A stretch of 64,000 nucleotides of DNA from Acidimicrobiia bacterium. Lineage in GTDB: Bacteria > Actinomycetota > Acidimicrobiia > Acidimicrobiales > AC-14. The translations under genes and the position numbers were made by a program. This document shows, one piece after another, positions 41,668-50,094 of the stretch. The notes beneath the pieces were generated by a model, which was not told the origin of the DNA, did no database searches, and saw nothing but the letters and a program-made list of their open reading frames with translations. The DNA lies in NCBI GenBank assembly GCA_023264995.1, contig JAHFUR010000009.1, positions 1-64,000 on the forward strand, read 5' to 3'. Position 1 is the stretch's first letter. Every line of letters starts with the position of its first letter.

Positions 41668-41717
41668 TGAACACTGGCTGACGGGAACCTTCCGGTTCCT
41701 GTCCAGAGCATTGTTCA
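41668..41717 (+). promoter_or_regulatory. Long stem-loop in the nirB leader, with an alternative pairing
   Basis: Nested pairings: TGAACA (41668-41673) with TGTTCA (41712-41717), CTGG with CCAG inside, and GGAACC-TTCC-GGTTCC (41684-41699) at the tip. The segment GGGAAC (41683-41688) can instead pair with the upstream GTTCCC (41662-41667), giving two exclusive folds. It lies 58-107 nt before the nirB ATG. It could be the terminator of the VOC gene or a control element for the nitrite reductase operon. Confidence 0.45.
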
Positions 41718-41774
41718 CGGGAGTTCACACAGTGGCAACGGCCGGCACACATGCGGTTGCTTCACTGGACGGAC

Positions 41775-44348
41775 ATGGCCTCACAACAGGACCGCAGGAC
41801 CCTCGTCGTCGCGGGCAACGGGATGGTCGGGCACAAGCTGCTCGAAATTCTCGTCGAACGGGGTGCCACCGCGGAGTGGGACCTGGTCACGTTCTGTGAG
41901 GAGCGCCGCCCGGCCTACGACCGGGTCGGCCTCAGCTCGTTCTTCAGCGGGACGAGCGCCGACGAGCTGTCGATGGTGGCCGAGGGCTTCTTCGACCAGC
42001 TCGGGCTCACCGTCCACCTGAGCGACGCAGTGGTGTCGATCGACCGGGCCGCCGGCGAGGTCGTGTCGGCCCAGGGCCGGCGGGTCGCCTACGACGCCCT
42101 GGTCCTGGCCACCGGTTCGTACCCGTTCGTGCCCCCCATCGCCGGCAACGACGCCCCCGGCTGTTTCGTTTACCGGACCATCGACGACCTGGAGGCCATC
42201 CGGGAGTACGCCGCCGGTTGCCAGACCGGCGCCGTCGTCGGCGGCGGCCTGCTGGGCCTGGAAGCGGCCAACGCTTTGCGCAACCTCGGCCTGACGACCC
42301 ATGTCGTCGAGTTCGCCGACCGGCTCATGCCCGTGCAGGTCGACGACGGCGGCGGGTCGGTCCTGCGCCGGCGCATCGAGGACCTCGGCGTGGCCGTCCA
42401 CACCGGCATGGCCACCACCGAGATCCTGGCCGACGAGGCCGGGCACGTCGCCGGCATGCGGTTCAAGGAGGGCGACGACCTCCCCGTGGGCATGGTCGTG
42501 TTCTCCGCCGGCATCCGCCCTCGCGACCAGCTGGCGCGTGACGCCGGCCTGGCCATCGGCGAGCGGGGCGGCGTGGTCGTCGACGAGGCCTGCCGCACCT
42601 CCGACCCGAGGATCTTCGCCGTCGGCGAGTGCGCGTTGTACGCCGGCCGCATCTTCGGCCTGGTCTCGCCGGGCTACCAGATGGCGCGGGTGGCGGCCGA
42701 CCGCATCCTGGGCGGCGAGGCCACGTTCACCGGTGCCGACATGTCCACCAAGCTCAAGCTGATGGGCATCGACGTCGCCAGCTTCGGCGACGCCTTCGCC
42801 ACCGGCGAGGGCTGCGAGGCCATCACCTACCGCGACCCGGTGGCCAACGTCTACAAGCGCCTGGTCCTCGGCCCGCCCGACCGCCGGGGCGACCGGGCCG
42901 TCGCCGGCGGCATCCTGGTCGGCGACGCCACCGTGTACCAGACCCTGCTGCAGATGTGCCGGGGCGACATGCCGACCCCCCGGCACCCCGAGGAGCTCAT
43001 CTTCCCGGCCAGCTCCGGCTCGGCCACCCCCGCGGTCGGCGTCGGCGCGCTCTCCCCGGCGGCGATGGTCTGCTCGTGCAACAACGTCGACAAGGGCACC
43101 ATCTGCGCCGCCGTCGCCGCCGGCTGCGACAACGTCGGCGCCATCAAGAAGATCACCAAGGCCGGTACGGGGTGTGGCGGGTGCGTCCCGCTGGTCACCG
43201 ACATCATGCGCGACGAGCAGCGCAAGGCCGGCATCGTCGTCCTCAACACCCTCTGCGAGCACTTCGCCTACTCCCGCCAGGAGCTCTTCGACATCGTGCG
43301 CGTGTCGCGGATCACCTCGTTCTCCGAGGTGTTGACCGCCCACGGGACGGGTGAGGGCTGCGAGATCTGCAAGCCGGCGGTGGCGTCGATGCTGGCGTCG
43401 CTGGCCAACGGCCACATCCTCGACGGCGAGCAGGCCGCCCTGCAGGACACCAACGACCACTTCCTGGCCAACCTCCAGCGCGACGGCACCTACTCGGTCG
43501 TGCCCCGGGTCCCCGGCGGCGAGATCACGCCCGACCAGCTCATCGCCCTGGGCGAGGTGGCCAAGGAGTTCAGCCTCTACACCAAGATCACCGGCGGCCA
43601 GCGCATCGACCTGTTCGGCGCCCGGGTCGACCAGTTGCCCCACATCTGGCGGAAGCTGATCGACGCCGGCATGGAGTCCGGCCACGCCTACGGTAAGGCC
43701 CTGCGCACGGTGAAGTCCTGCGTGGGCCAGACGTGGTGCCGGTACGGCGTGCAGGACTCCACCGCCCTGGCCATCGACCTGGAGCTGCGCTACCGCGGCC
43801 TGCGCGCCCCCCACAAGCTCAAGGGCGCGGTGTCCGGCTGCACCCGCGAGTGCGCCGAGGCCCAAGGGAAGGACTTCGGCGTCATCGCCACCGAGAGGGG
43901 CTGGAACGTCTACGTCGGCGGGAACGGTGGCATGCGGCCCCGCCACGCCGAACTGCTGGCGGCCGACCTCGACCGGGAGGCAGTGTTCCGGTACCTCGAC
44001 CGGTTCCTCATGTTCTACGTGCGCACCGCCGACCGGCTCGAGCGCACCTCGGTCTGGCTCGACAAGCTCGACGGCGGCATCGAGTACCTGCGCCGGGTCG
44101 TCATCGACGACGTCCTGGGCATCTGTGCCGAGCTCGAAGCCGACATGGCCCGCCACGTCGAGACCTACGAGTGCGAGTGGAAGGCGGTCGTCGACAACCC
44201 CGAGCGGATGGAGCGGTTCCGCACGTTCGTCAACTCCGACGAGCCCGACCCCAACGTGGTCTTCGTCACCGAGCGGGGCCAGCCCCGGCCCGCCTACTTC
44301 CACGAGAAGCCGGACCCCGCCCTGCTGGCCATCGGCGCCAAGCCATGA
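41775..44348 (+). CDS. nirB: Assimilatory nitrite reductase large subunit
   Basis: An 857-residue siroheme enzyme reducing nitrite to ammonium with NAD(P)H. Order: N-terminal FAD/NAD(P) oxidoreductase (LVVAGNGMVGHKLLE, LATGSYPFVPPI, GAVVGGGLLGLEAANAL); BFD-like [2Fe-2S] domain with Cys433, Cys435, Cys467 and Cys470; ferredoxin-like sulfite/nitrite reductase half-domain; then the [4Fe-4S]-siroheme site with Cys649, Cys655, Cys689 and Cys693. All cofactor ligands are intact. ATG 41775 is preferred over ATG 41751. Its stop is the first base of the intercistronic repeat array before nirD. Confidence 0.95.
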   Translation: MASQQDRRTLVVAGNGMVGHKLLEILVERGATAEWDLVTFCEERRPAYDRVGLSSFFSGTSADELSMVAEGFFDQLGLTVHLSDAVVSIDRAAGEVVSAQGRRVAYDALVLATGSYPFVPPIAGNDAPGCFVYRTIDDLEAIREYAAGCQTGAVVGGGLLGLEAANALRNLGLTTHVVEFADRLMPVQVDDGGGSVLRRRIEDLGVAVHTGMATTEILADEAGHVAGMRFKEGDDLPVGMVVFSAGIRPRDQLARDAGLAIGERGGVVVDEACRTSDPRIFAVGECALYAGRIFGLVSPGYQMARVAADRILGGEATFTGADMSTKLKLMGIDVASFGDAFATGEGCEAITYRDPVANVYKRLVLGPPDRRGDRAVAGGILVGDATVYQTLLQMCRGDMPTPRHPEELIFPASSGSATPAVGVGALSPAAMVCSCNNVDKGTICAAVAAGCDNVGAIKKITKAGTGCGGCVPLVTDIMRDEQRKAGIVVLNTLCEHFAYSRQELFDIVRVSRITSFSEVLTAHGTGEGCEICKPAVASMLASLANGHILDGEQAALQDTNDHFLANLQRDGTYSVVPRVPGGEITPDQLIALGEVAKEFSLYTKITGGQRIDLFGARVDQLPHIWRKLIDAGMESGHAYGKALRTVKSCVGQTWCRYGVQDSTALAIDLELRYRGLRAPHKLKGAVSGCTRECAEAQGKDFGVIATERGWNVYVGGNGGMRPRHAELLAADLDREAVFRYLDRFLMFYVRTADRLERTSVWLDKLDGGIEYLRRVVIDDVLGICAELEADMARHVETYECEWKAVVDNPERMERFRTFVNSDEPDPNVVFVTERGQPRPAYFHEKPDPALLAIGAKP

Positions 44349-44546
44349 CCGGCCCGGGAGGCCGGTCCATCGAGCATTCACTGGGCCATCCCTCGAAGAG
44401 GGTGGACCAGTGACCGGCCCGGGAGGCCGGTCCATCGAGCATTCACTGGGCCATCCCTCGAAGAGGGTGGACCAGTGACCGGCCCGGGAGGCCGGTCCAT
44501 GAGACATTCATTGGGAGGCACGCCCGAAGGGCGTGTGGACCAATGA
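44345..44546 (+). repeat. Three tandem copies of an intercistronic hairpin element between nirB and nirD
   Basis: Units at 44346-44410 and 44411-44475 are identical (65 bp); the third (44476-44542) shares its first 25 bases and then diverges. Every unit begins TGACCGGCCCGGGAGGCCGG, giving hairpin 1 (CCGGCC-CGGGA-GGCCGG). Hairpin 2 closes on the next start codon: CACTGG...CCAGTG in units 1-2 and CATTGG...CCAATG in unit 3, with tip stems CCCTC-GAA-GAGGG or CACGCCC-GAA-GGGCGTG. The array starts exactly on the nirB stop and ends on the nirD ATG. A related single copy lies between marR and the MFS gene. Confidence 0.9.
44345..44546 (+). other. Chain of three overlapping mini-ORFs in the repeat array
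   Basis: Each unit encodes a short frame: ATG 44345-44413 and GTG 44410-44478 (22 residues, MTGPGGRSIEHSLG...KRVDQ), then GTG 44475-44546 (23 residues, MTGPGGRSMRHSLG...GRVDQ). Neighbouring frames overlap by GTGA, and the outer ones overlap the nirB stop and nirD start by ATGA. Ribosomes could therefore pass from nirB to nirD by repeated stop-start coupling. Whether the peptides are stable or functional is unknown. Confidence 0.5.
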
Positions 44547-44884
44547 CGATGTTGGTCTCCAAGGTCTGGGTCGACATCTGCCCCCTCGACAAGCTCATCC
44601 CCGGCCGGGGCGTCTGCGCGCTGGTCGGCGGGCTCCAGGTCGCCGTGTTCCGTATCGCCGGCGAGGAGATCTACGCCATCTCCAACTTCGACCCCTTCAG
44701 CGGGGCGTTCGTCTTGTCGCGGGGCATCGTCGGCTCCCGGGCCGAGCGGCTCAAGGTGGCGTCGCCCATCTACAAGCAGAGCTTCGACCTGGTCACCGGC
44801 GTCTGCCTCGACGACGCCACCCGGTCGGTGCGGACCTTCGAGGTGCGCGTCGCCGGCGGCATGGTGCAGGTCGCCAGTCCGTGA
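44543..44884 (+). CDS. nirD: Nitrite reductase small subunit
   Basis: A 113-residue Rieske-fold protein of the NirD type: VWVDICPLDKLIPGRGVCAL, VAVFRIAGEEIYAISNFDPF and SPIYKQSFDLVTGVCLDD. As in NirD generally, the Rieske Cys/His cluster ligands are absent (no CxH motifs). It partners NirB. ATG 44543 overlaps the last mini-ORF stop by ATGA; ATG 44549 is a possible alternative. It overlaps the ferredoxin/anchor gene by GTGA. Confidence 0.92.
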   Translation: MTMLVSKVWVDICPLDKLIPGRGVCALVGGLQVAVFRIAGEEIYAISNFDPFSGAFVLSRGIVGSRAERLKVASPIYKQSFDLVTGVCLDDATRSVRTFEVRVAGGMVQVASP

Positions 44885-46356
44885 GCACGACGCCGCTCGA
44901 GCGGTACCTCGCCGAGCAGGCTGACCTGGCCCCGGTCGAGCGCTTCTCCGTCGTCCACGACGCCTGCGCCGTCCCGGACACGGGGACATGGCAGGACCGC
45001 ATCCCGCTCACGGCGCCGGCGGCCGGTCAGCAGTACGCGTTCGCCGTCGACCTCGACACCTGCACCGGGTGCAAGGCGTGCGTCACCGCCTGCCACAACC
45101 TCAACGGCCTCGACGACGGCGAGTCGTACCGCACCGTCGGGCTCCTCAAGGGCGGCACCCCCGCCCAACCGTTCCAGCAGACGGTCACGACGGCCTGCCA
45201 CCACTGCGTCGACCCGGCCTGCCTCAACGGCTGCCCCACCAACGCCTACGAGAAGGACGTCTTCAACGGCATCGTCGCCCACATCGAGGGCCGCTGCCTC
45301 GGCTGCGGGTACTGCACCTGGACCTGCCCCTACGAGGTGCCCCGGTTCAACAGCAACCGCGGTGTGGTCCGCAAGTGCGACATGTGCCGCGACCGTCTCG
45401 CCGTCGGTGAGGCGCCGGCGTGTGTCCAGGCCTGCCCCAACGGGGCCATCACCATCACCGTGGTCGACACGGCCGCCGTCACCCGTGACGCGCCCGGCCA
45501 CACGCTGGTGCCCACCGCCCCGCCGTCGGATATCACCCTGCCCACCACGAGCTATCACAGCGAGTGGGGCCTGCCCGGCGGCCTGACGGCCGCTGGCGCC
45601 ACGCTGGGCGGCGGTGGGCGCTCCCACGACCCTCTCGTGGCCATGCTGGTCCTCACCCAGGCCGCCGCCGGCGCCATGGCCGTCGACCTGGCTGTCGGCC
45701 ACCAGCGGTCCACCGCGGTCACCGCTCTCGTCCTGGCCCTGGTCGGGCTGGCCATCAGCATCTTCCACCTCGGCCGCCCGGAGCGGGCCTGGCGGGCCCT
45801 GGCCGGGTGGCGCCACTCCTGGCTGAGCCGGGAGGTGGGTGCCTTGAGCCTGTTCGGTGGGCTGGCGTTCCTGGCCGTCGCCACCGACTCGGCCGTGGCC
45901 CAGGCCGCGGCCGCGGTCGCCGGCCTGGTAGGGGTCACCTGTTCAGGCATGCTGTACGTCGTGACCCGCCGGCCGTCGTGGCGGGCCGCCGTCACCCTGC
46001 CCCGCTTCGGCCTCGGGGCGCTCGTCGGTGGCGCGGCCGTGGCGCTGGCCGCCGGCGGTGGGCGGCCGGCGGCCATGGTGCTGGCCGGCGGTCTGGCCGC
46101 GAAGCTGACGTGGGAGGCCGCCGTCGTGTGGCGGCTGGACCCCGAGCGGCCGCCCCTGCGGGGGACCGGCCCGGTACCCCCGCACGGCCTGGCCCGCTTC
46201 GTCCTCGGCGTGTCCGCCATTGCCCTGGCCGTGAGCTCCATCGGCGGGCCGGGTGCCGCCCTGGCCCTCCTCGCCGTGCTGTCCGGGGAGCTGATCGAGC
46301 GCTCGCGGTTCTTCTCCGCCGCCAGCTGGACGGGGATGCCCGGGCCGAAGCGCTGA
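44881..46356 (+). CDS. Fused 4Fe-4S ferredoxin and DmsC-type membrane anchor (DmsB-DmsC)
   Basis: A 491-residue fusion. Residues 1-210 are DmsB-like with four [4Fe-4S] motifs: [47 protein letters not shown] and CDMCRDRL...PACVQACP. Residues 240-490 carry about eight hydrophobic helices of a DmsC/NrfD-like anchor ([33 protein letters not shown]). In DMSO reductases these pass quinol electrons to the Mo subunit. The next gene is a Mo reductase, so the fusion probably feeds electrons from quinol or another donor to nitrate reduction. Coupled at both ends (GTGA, TGATG). Confidence 0.88.
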   Translation: MSTTPLERYLAEQADLAPVERFSVVHDACAVPDTGTWQDRIPLTAPAAGQQYAFAVDLDTCTGCKACVTACHNLNGLDDGESYRTVGLLKGGTPAQPFQQTVTTACHHCVDPACLNGCPTNAYEKDVFNGIVAHIEGRCLGCGYCTWTCPYEVPRFNSNRGVVRKCDMCRDRLAVGEAPACVQACPNGAITITVVDTAAVTRDAPGHTLVPTAPPSDITLPTTSYHSEWGLPGGLTAAGATLGGGGRSHDPLVAMLVLTQAAAGAMAVDLAVGHQRSTAVTALVLALVGLAISIFHLGRPERAWRALAGWRHSWLSREVGALSLFGGLAFLAVATDSAVAQAAAAVAGLVGVTCSGMLYVVTRRPSWRAAVTLPRFGLGALVGGAAVALAAGGGRPAAMVLAGGLAAKLTWEAAVVWRLDPERPPLRGTGPVPPHGLARFVLGVSAIALAVSSIGGPGAALALLAVLSGELIERSRFFSAASWTGMPGPKR

Positions 46357-48593
46357 TGGCCGTCGCGCCCACGTCCACCACCGCCATGGTGTGCGGTTTC
46401 TGCTCGGTCGGCTGCTCGCTCGACGTCATCGGCAAGGACGGCCAGGCGGTCTCCCTCACCCCGACGAAGGACTACCCGGTCAACCTGGGCATGGCCTGCC
46501 CGAAGGGCTGGGAGGCCCTCACCCCGCTCAAGGCGCCCGACCGGGCGACCACCCCGCTCCTGCGGGCCGGCCGCGACGGGCCGCTCGAACCGGTCGACTG
46601 GCCGACGGCCCTCGAGGCCATGACCACGCGGTTCAAGGCGGTCCAGGCCACCTACGGCCCGGACGCGGCGGCGTTCATCTCCACCGGCCAGATCGCGTCG
46701 GAGGAGATGGCCCTGCTGGGTGCGGTGGCCAAGTTCGGGATGGGCATGGTGCACGGGGATGGCAACACCCGCCAGTGCATGGCCACCGCCGTCGTGGCCT
46801 ACAAGGAGTCCTTCGGCTTCGACGCCCCGCCGTACACCTACGCCGACCTGGAGGAGTCCGACGTCATCGTGCTGTGGGGGGCCAACCCCTGCATCGCCCA
46901 TCCCATCCTCTGGGAGCGCATCCTCCGCAATGTCCACCACCCCGAGATCGTGGTGGTCGACCCCCGGGTCACCGAGACGGCGGCCGCCGCCACCCAGCAC
47001 TACCCGCTCCTGCCCAAGTCCGATCTCACCCTGCTCTACGGGCTGGCCCACCTCCTCATCGCCTGGGGGGCGGTCGACAAGGAGTTCATCGACCGGTCGA
47101 CCCAGGGGTACGAGGCGTTCGAGGCCCACGTGGAGGCGTTCACGCCGGAGCGGGTCAGTGCCGCCACCGGGCTGCCGCCTGACGCCCTCGAACTCATGGC
47201 CGACACCATCGCGTCGGGGAAGCGGGTGTCGTTCTGGTGGACGATGGGCGTCAACCAGAGCCACGAGGGGGTGCGGGTGGCCCAGGCCATCATCGACCTG
47301 GCCCTCCTCACTGGCAACATCGGCCGGCCCGGGACGGGGGCCAACTCGATCACCGGGCAGTGCAATGCCATGGGCTCCCGCCTGTGGTCGAACACCACCA
47401 ACCTCTTCGGCGGCCGGTCCTTCGCCGACGCCGGCGACCGAGCCGACGTGGCCGCGATCCTGGGGATCGACCCGGCCCGCATCCCCGACCGGCCGAGCTG
47501 GGCGTACGACCAGATCGTTGAGGGGATCCGTGACGGGAAGATCCGGGCGCTGTGGGTCGTGGCCACCAACTCGGCCCACTCGTGGATCCACCAGAACGAC
47601 ATGGTGGAGCTCCTCGGCCGCCTCGACGTCCTCGTGGTCCAGGACCTGTACCCCACGACGGAGACGGCGCAGCTGGCCGACATCGTCCTGCCCGCGGCCG
47701 GATGGGGGGAGAAGGAGGGCACCTTCATCAACTCCGAGCGGCGCTACGGCCGCATCCGCCGGGTGGTCCGGGCGCCGGGCCAGGCCCTGGCCGACTTCTC
47801 GATCTTCAAGCTGGTCGCCGACGCGTGGGGCTGCGGGCACCTGTTCGACGAGTGGTCGTCGCCGGAGGCGGTCTTCGGCATCCTCCAGCGCCTCTCCGCC
47901 AGTCGCCCGTGCGACATCACGGGTATCGAGGGGTACGGCGAGCTCGAAGCCGCCGGCGGCATCCAGTGGCCGTGTTTGCCGGCGGCGGGCACCCGGGTAC
48001 TCCGCACCACGCCCGCCGCTGCCGGCGGGGGCCCCAGCCCCGCCGGCCCGGCCCTCGCCCCGCCCGCCGCTGCCGGCGGGAGCCCCACCCCCGCCGGCGC
48101 GACCCTCTCCCAGGGTGCCCGTCAGCAGGAGCGACGGCTGTACGAGGACGGGCGGTTCTTCCACGCCGACGGCCGGGCCCGGTTCGTGTGGGAGGAGCCC
48201 CGGCCGGTGGCCGAGCCCACCAGCGCCGAGTACCCGTTCATCCTCCTCACCGGGCGGGGGAGCTCCAGCCAGTGGCACACCCAGACCCGCACGTCGAAGT
48301 CGGCCATCCTGCGGACGCTCTACCCCGAGAAGCCCTACGTCGAGATCTCCCCGGCCGACGCCGCCGCCCTGGGCGTGAGCGCCGACGAGTGGGTCCTCGT
48401 CCGCTCGGCGCGGGGCGAGATGGAGGCACGGGCCTACGTCACGCCCACGGTGGCGGCGGGCCAGGTCTTCGTCCCGATGCACTACGCCAGCACGAACCGC
48501 CTCACCCGGCCCAGCTTTGACCCCTACTCCCGCCAGCCGTCGTACAAGTCGGCGGCGGTGGCGGTCCGGCGGTTGACGGAGAGTCGCCGGTAG
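46356..48593 (+). CDS. Molybdopterin oxidoreductase, assimilatory nitrate reductase catalytic subunit-like
   Basis: A 745-residue bis-MGD enzyme. N-terminal [4Fe-4S] ligands Cys13, Cys16, Cys20 and Cys48, followed by Lys50 (CPKG) as in Nas/Nap-type reductases. Cys141 in [11 protein letters not shown] is the probable molybdenum ligand. [20 protein letters not shown] and the C-terminal molydopterin dinucleotide domain ([17 protein letters not shown]) match NasA/NarB. There is no Tat signal, so it is cytoplasmic. Adjacent NirBD strongly supports nitrate as substrate. Residues about 552-586 are a duplicated Ala/Gly/Pro linker. Confidence 0.88.
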   Translation: MAVAPTSTTAMVCGFCSVGCSLDVIGKDGQAVSLTPTKDYPVNLGMACPKGWEALTPLKAPDRATTPLLRAGRDGPLEPVDWPTALEAMTTRFKAVQATYGPDAAAFISTGQIASEEMALLGAVAKFGMGMVHGDGNTRQCMATAVVAYKESFGFDAPPYTYADLEESDVIVLWGANPCIAHPILWERILRNVHHPEIVVVDPRVTETAAAATQHYPLLPKSDLTLLYGLAHLLIAWGAVDKEFIDRSTQGYEAFEAHVEAFTPERVSAATGLPPDALELMADTIASGKRVSFWWTMGVNQSHEGVRVAQAIIDLALLTGNIGRPGTGANSITGQCNAMGSRLWSNTTNLFGGRSFADAGDRADVAAILGIDPARIPDRPSWAYDQIVEGIRDGKIRALWVVATNSAHSWIHQNDMVELLGRLDVLVVQDLYPTTETAQLADIVLPAAGWGEKEGTFINSERRYGRIRRVVRAPGQALADFSIFKLVADAWGCGHLFDEWSSPEAVFGILQRLSASRPCDITGIEGYGELEAAGGIQWPCLPAAGTRVLRTTPAAAGGGPSPAGPALAPPAAAGGSPTPAGATLSQGARQQERRLYEDGRFFHADGRARFVWEEPRPVAEPTSAEYPFILLTGRGSSSQWHTQTRTSKSAILRTLYPEKPYVEISPADAAALGVSADEWVLVRSARGEMEARAYVTPTVAAGQVFVPMHYASTNRLTRPSFDPYSRQPSYKSAAVAVRRLTESRR
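48010..48111 (+). repeat. 51-bp in-frame tandem duplication inside the nitrate reductase gene
   Basis: Two 51-bp units (48010-48060 and 48061-48111) differ at about five positions. They encode 17-residue Ala/Gly/Pro repeats ([12 protein letters not shown] and [12 protein letters not shown] cores) between the catalytic domains and the dinucleotide-binding domain. The reading frame is kept. Confidence 0.85.
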
Positions 48594-48596
48594 AGT
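48591..48596 (+). promoter_or_regulatory. Candidate -10 hexamer TAGAGT overlapping the nitrate reductase stop
   Basis: The stop codon TAG forms the first half of TAGAGT, which ends 7 nt before GTG 48604. It could start a separate leaderless transcript for the downstream genes. Confidence 0.4.
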
Positions 48597-48603
48597 TGGC
48601 CTT

Positions 48604-48933
48604 GTGGCACAACGGGTCGCCGAGCACGTCGTGCGCGGACGGCTGTTCGGGCCCAAGCGCCTCCTGCGGGTCGACCTCCATGGCGTGTCGTCCTTCGGGG
48701 CTGGCGACGAGCGGGCCCTCATCCGGTGGGAGTGGGTCGAGGGCATCGACGTCGAGCGGGGTTCGGTGGTCGTCCGGGGGGCGGAGGACTCGATCGTCCT
48801 GCCCTCGGGGGCCTTCGGGCTGGGCGCCAAGGAGCTGGCCGAGGCGCTCGAACTGGCCCGGGGCATCGAGCACCGCTCCGATGTGATCCGCCGGTTGAGC
48901 ACCGGCACCGACGGCGCTGACGACCAGCGATGA
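48604..48933 (+). CDS. Small PH-like domain hypothetical protein
   Basis: A 109-residue soluble protein: a strand-rich core ([49 protein letters not shown]) ending in a helix ([17 protein letters not shown]). The strand order with a single C-terminal helix recalls a PH-like domain, as in bacterial YdjM/YvbH-type proteins, but this is only a fold guess. GTG start; the stop overlaps the next ATG. Confidence 0.55.
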   Translation: MAQRVAEHVVRGRLFGPKRLLRVDLHGVSSFGAGDERALIRWEWVEGIDVERGSVVVRGAEDSIVLPSGAFGLGAKELAEALELARGIEHRSDVIRRLSTGTDGADDQR

Positions 48934-49304
48934 AGCTCGCCCGGCCCCCCCGGCCCTCCGTGCGCCAGCTCGGCACGACGCTGGTGCTGCTCGGGGTGGT
49001 GGCCGGGTTGGCGTTCCTGGTCGTCCCCGTCCACACCGCCCTCGACGACAACCCGCTCCTGCGCCTGGCCCCGTTCTCGCCCACCATCGCCCAGGGGGTT
49101 ACCGAGGTGGAGTGCGGCGTGCCCCTCGGCAACCTCGGCCGCCACCCGGCCGGCCTCAGCCTCTACGACCTGGCCGTCGGCGACGCGTGCCGGGCCGCGG
49201 CCACCCGTCGGGCGGCGACAGCTGTGGCCGCCGCCGGCGTGCTCGGCCTGCTCGGGCTGCTCGGTCGCACCGCCGGTGGCAGCCGGGAGACTGTGGCGGC
49301 ATGA
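48930..49304 (+). CDS. Small membrane protein of unknown function
   Basis: A 124-residue protein with an N-terminal helix ([19 protein letters not shown]) and a C-terminal helix ([18 protein letters not shown]). The outer loop holds [13 protein letters not shown] and VGDACRAAA, two cysteines that could form a disulfide. Family not recognised. Overlaps neighbours by 4 bp on both sides, so it lies in one operon with the PH-like gene and the amino acid transporter. Confidence 0.6.
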   Translation: MKLARPPRPSVRQLGTTLVLLGVVAGLAFLVVPVHTALDDNPLLRLAPFSPTIAQGVTEVECGVPLGNLGRHPAGLSLYDLAVGDACRAAATRRAATAVAAAGVLGLLGLLGRTAGGSRETVAA

Positions 49305-50044
49305 CTCCCGCTCCCCTCGTCGTGGTCGAGAAGGTGAACAAGCACTTCGGCGACCTCCACGTCCTGCGAGACATCGACCTGACGGTCGACCGGGGGGAGG
49401 TGGTGGTGGTCATCGGGCCGTCCGGTTCGGGGAAGTCCACGCTCTGTCGGTGCATCAACCGTCTCGAACGGGTCACCTCCGGGCGGATCACCATCGACGG
49501 TGTCGCCTTGCCCGAGGAGGGGAAGGCCCTGGCCCGGCTGCGGGCCGACGTGGGGATGGTGTTCCAGTCGTTCAACCTCTTTGCCCACAAGACCATCCTG
49601 CAGAACGTGACCCTCGGCCCGATCAAGGTCCGCAAGCTGGCCAAGGACGAGGCCCGGGAGCGGGGCCTGAAGCTTCTGGAGCGGGTGGGCATCGCCGACA
49701 AGGCCGACCGCTACCCGGCCGAGCTGTCGGGGGGCCAGCAGCAGCGGGCGGCCATCGCCCGGGCCCTGGCCATGGGGCCCAAGCTCATGCTCTTCGACGA
49801 GCCGACCTCCGCCCTCGACCCTGAGATGATCAAGGAGGTGCTCGACGTGATGGTCGAGCTGGCCGCCGAGGGGACCACGATGGTCGTGGTCACCCACGAG
49901 ATGGGTTTTGCCCGGTCCGCGGCCCGCCGGGTGGCCTTTATGGACGGCGGGCGCATCGTGGAGATGGCCTCGCCCGAGCAGTTTTTCGACCAGCCCCAAA
50001 CCGACCGAGCGAAGGACTTCCTCTCGAAGATCCTGGCCCACTGA
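49301..50044 (+). CDS. Polar amino acid ABC transporter ATP-binding protein (GlnQ/GluA-like)
   Basis: A 247-residue ATPase. Walker [22 protein letters not shown]-loop [13 protein letters not shown], signature [17 protein letters not shown], Walker [16 protein letters not shown] and H-loop [12 protein letters not shown] are those of the glutamine/glutamate importers (PAAT family). It energises uptake with the binding protein and two permeases that follow. ATG overlaps the upstream gene by 4 bp. Confidence 0.95.
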   Translation: MTPAPLVVVEKVNKHFGDLHVLRDIDLTVDRGEVVVVIGPSGSGKSTLCRCINRLERVTSGRITIDGVALPEEGKALARLRADVGMVFQSFNLFAHKTILQNVTLGPIKVRKLAKDEARERGLKLLERVGIADKADRYPAELSGGQQQRAAIARALAMGPKLMLFDEPTSALDPEMIKEVLDVMVELAAEGTTMVVVTHEMGFARSAARRVAFMDGGRIVEMASPEQFFDQPQTDRAKDFLSKILAH

Positions 50045-50094
50045 TCCCACTCGATGTTCAGTACCGAGCACCAACCAACGTGAGGAGAAATGCC

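Noticed and set aside
41668-41717. A further copy of the intercistronic element
   Set aside because: It shares a CACTGG/CCAG-like stem but lacks the CCGGCC hairpin, the mini-ORF and the stop-start placement.
44346-44542. CRISPR-like array
   Set aside because: Units are directly adjacent with no variable spacers, and no cas genes are present.
45555-49145. Very long minus-strand open frame (about 1196 codons) opposite the nitrate reductase genes
   Set aside because: It mirrors the codon bias of the plus-strand genes, is low-complexity, and shows no domain motifs; a GC-bias shadow. The same holds for the minus-strand frame over nirB (41781-44507).
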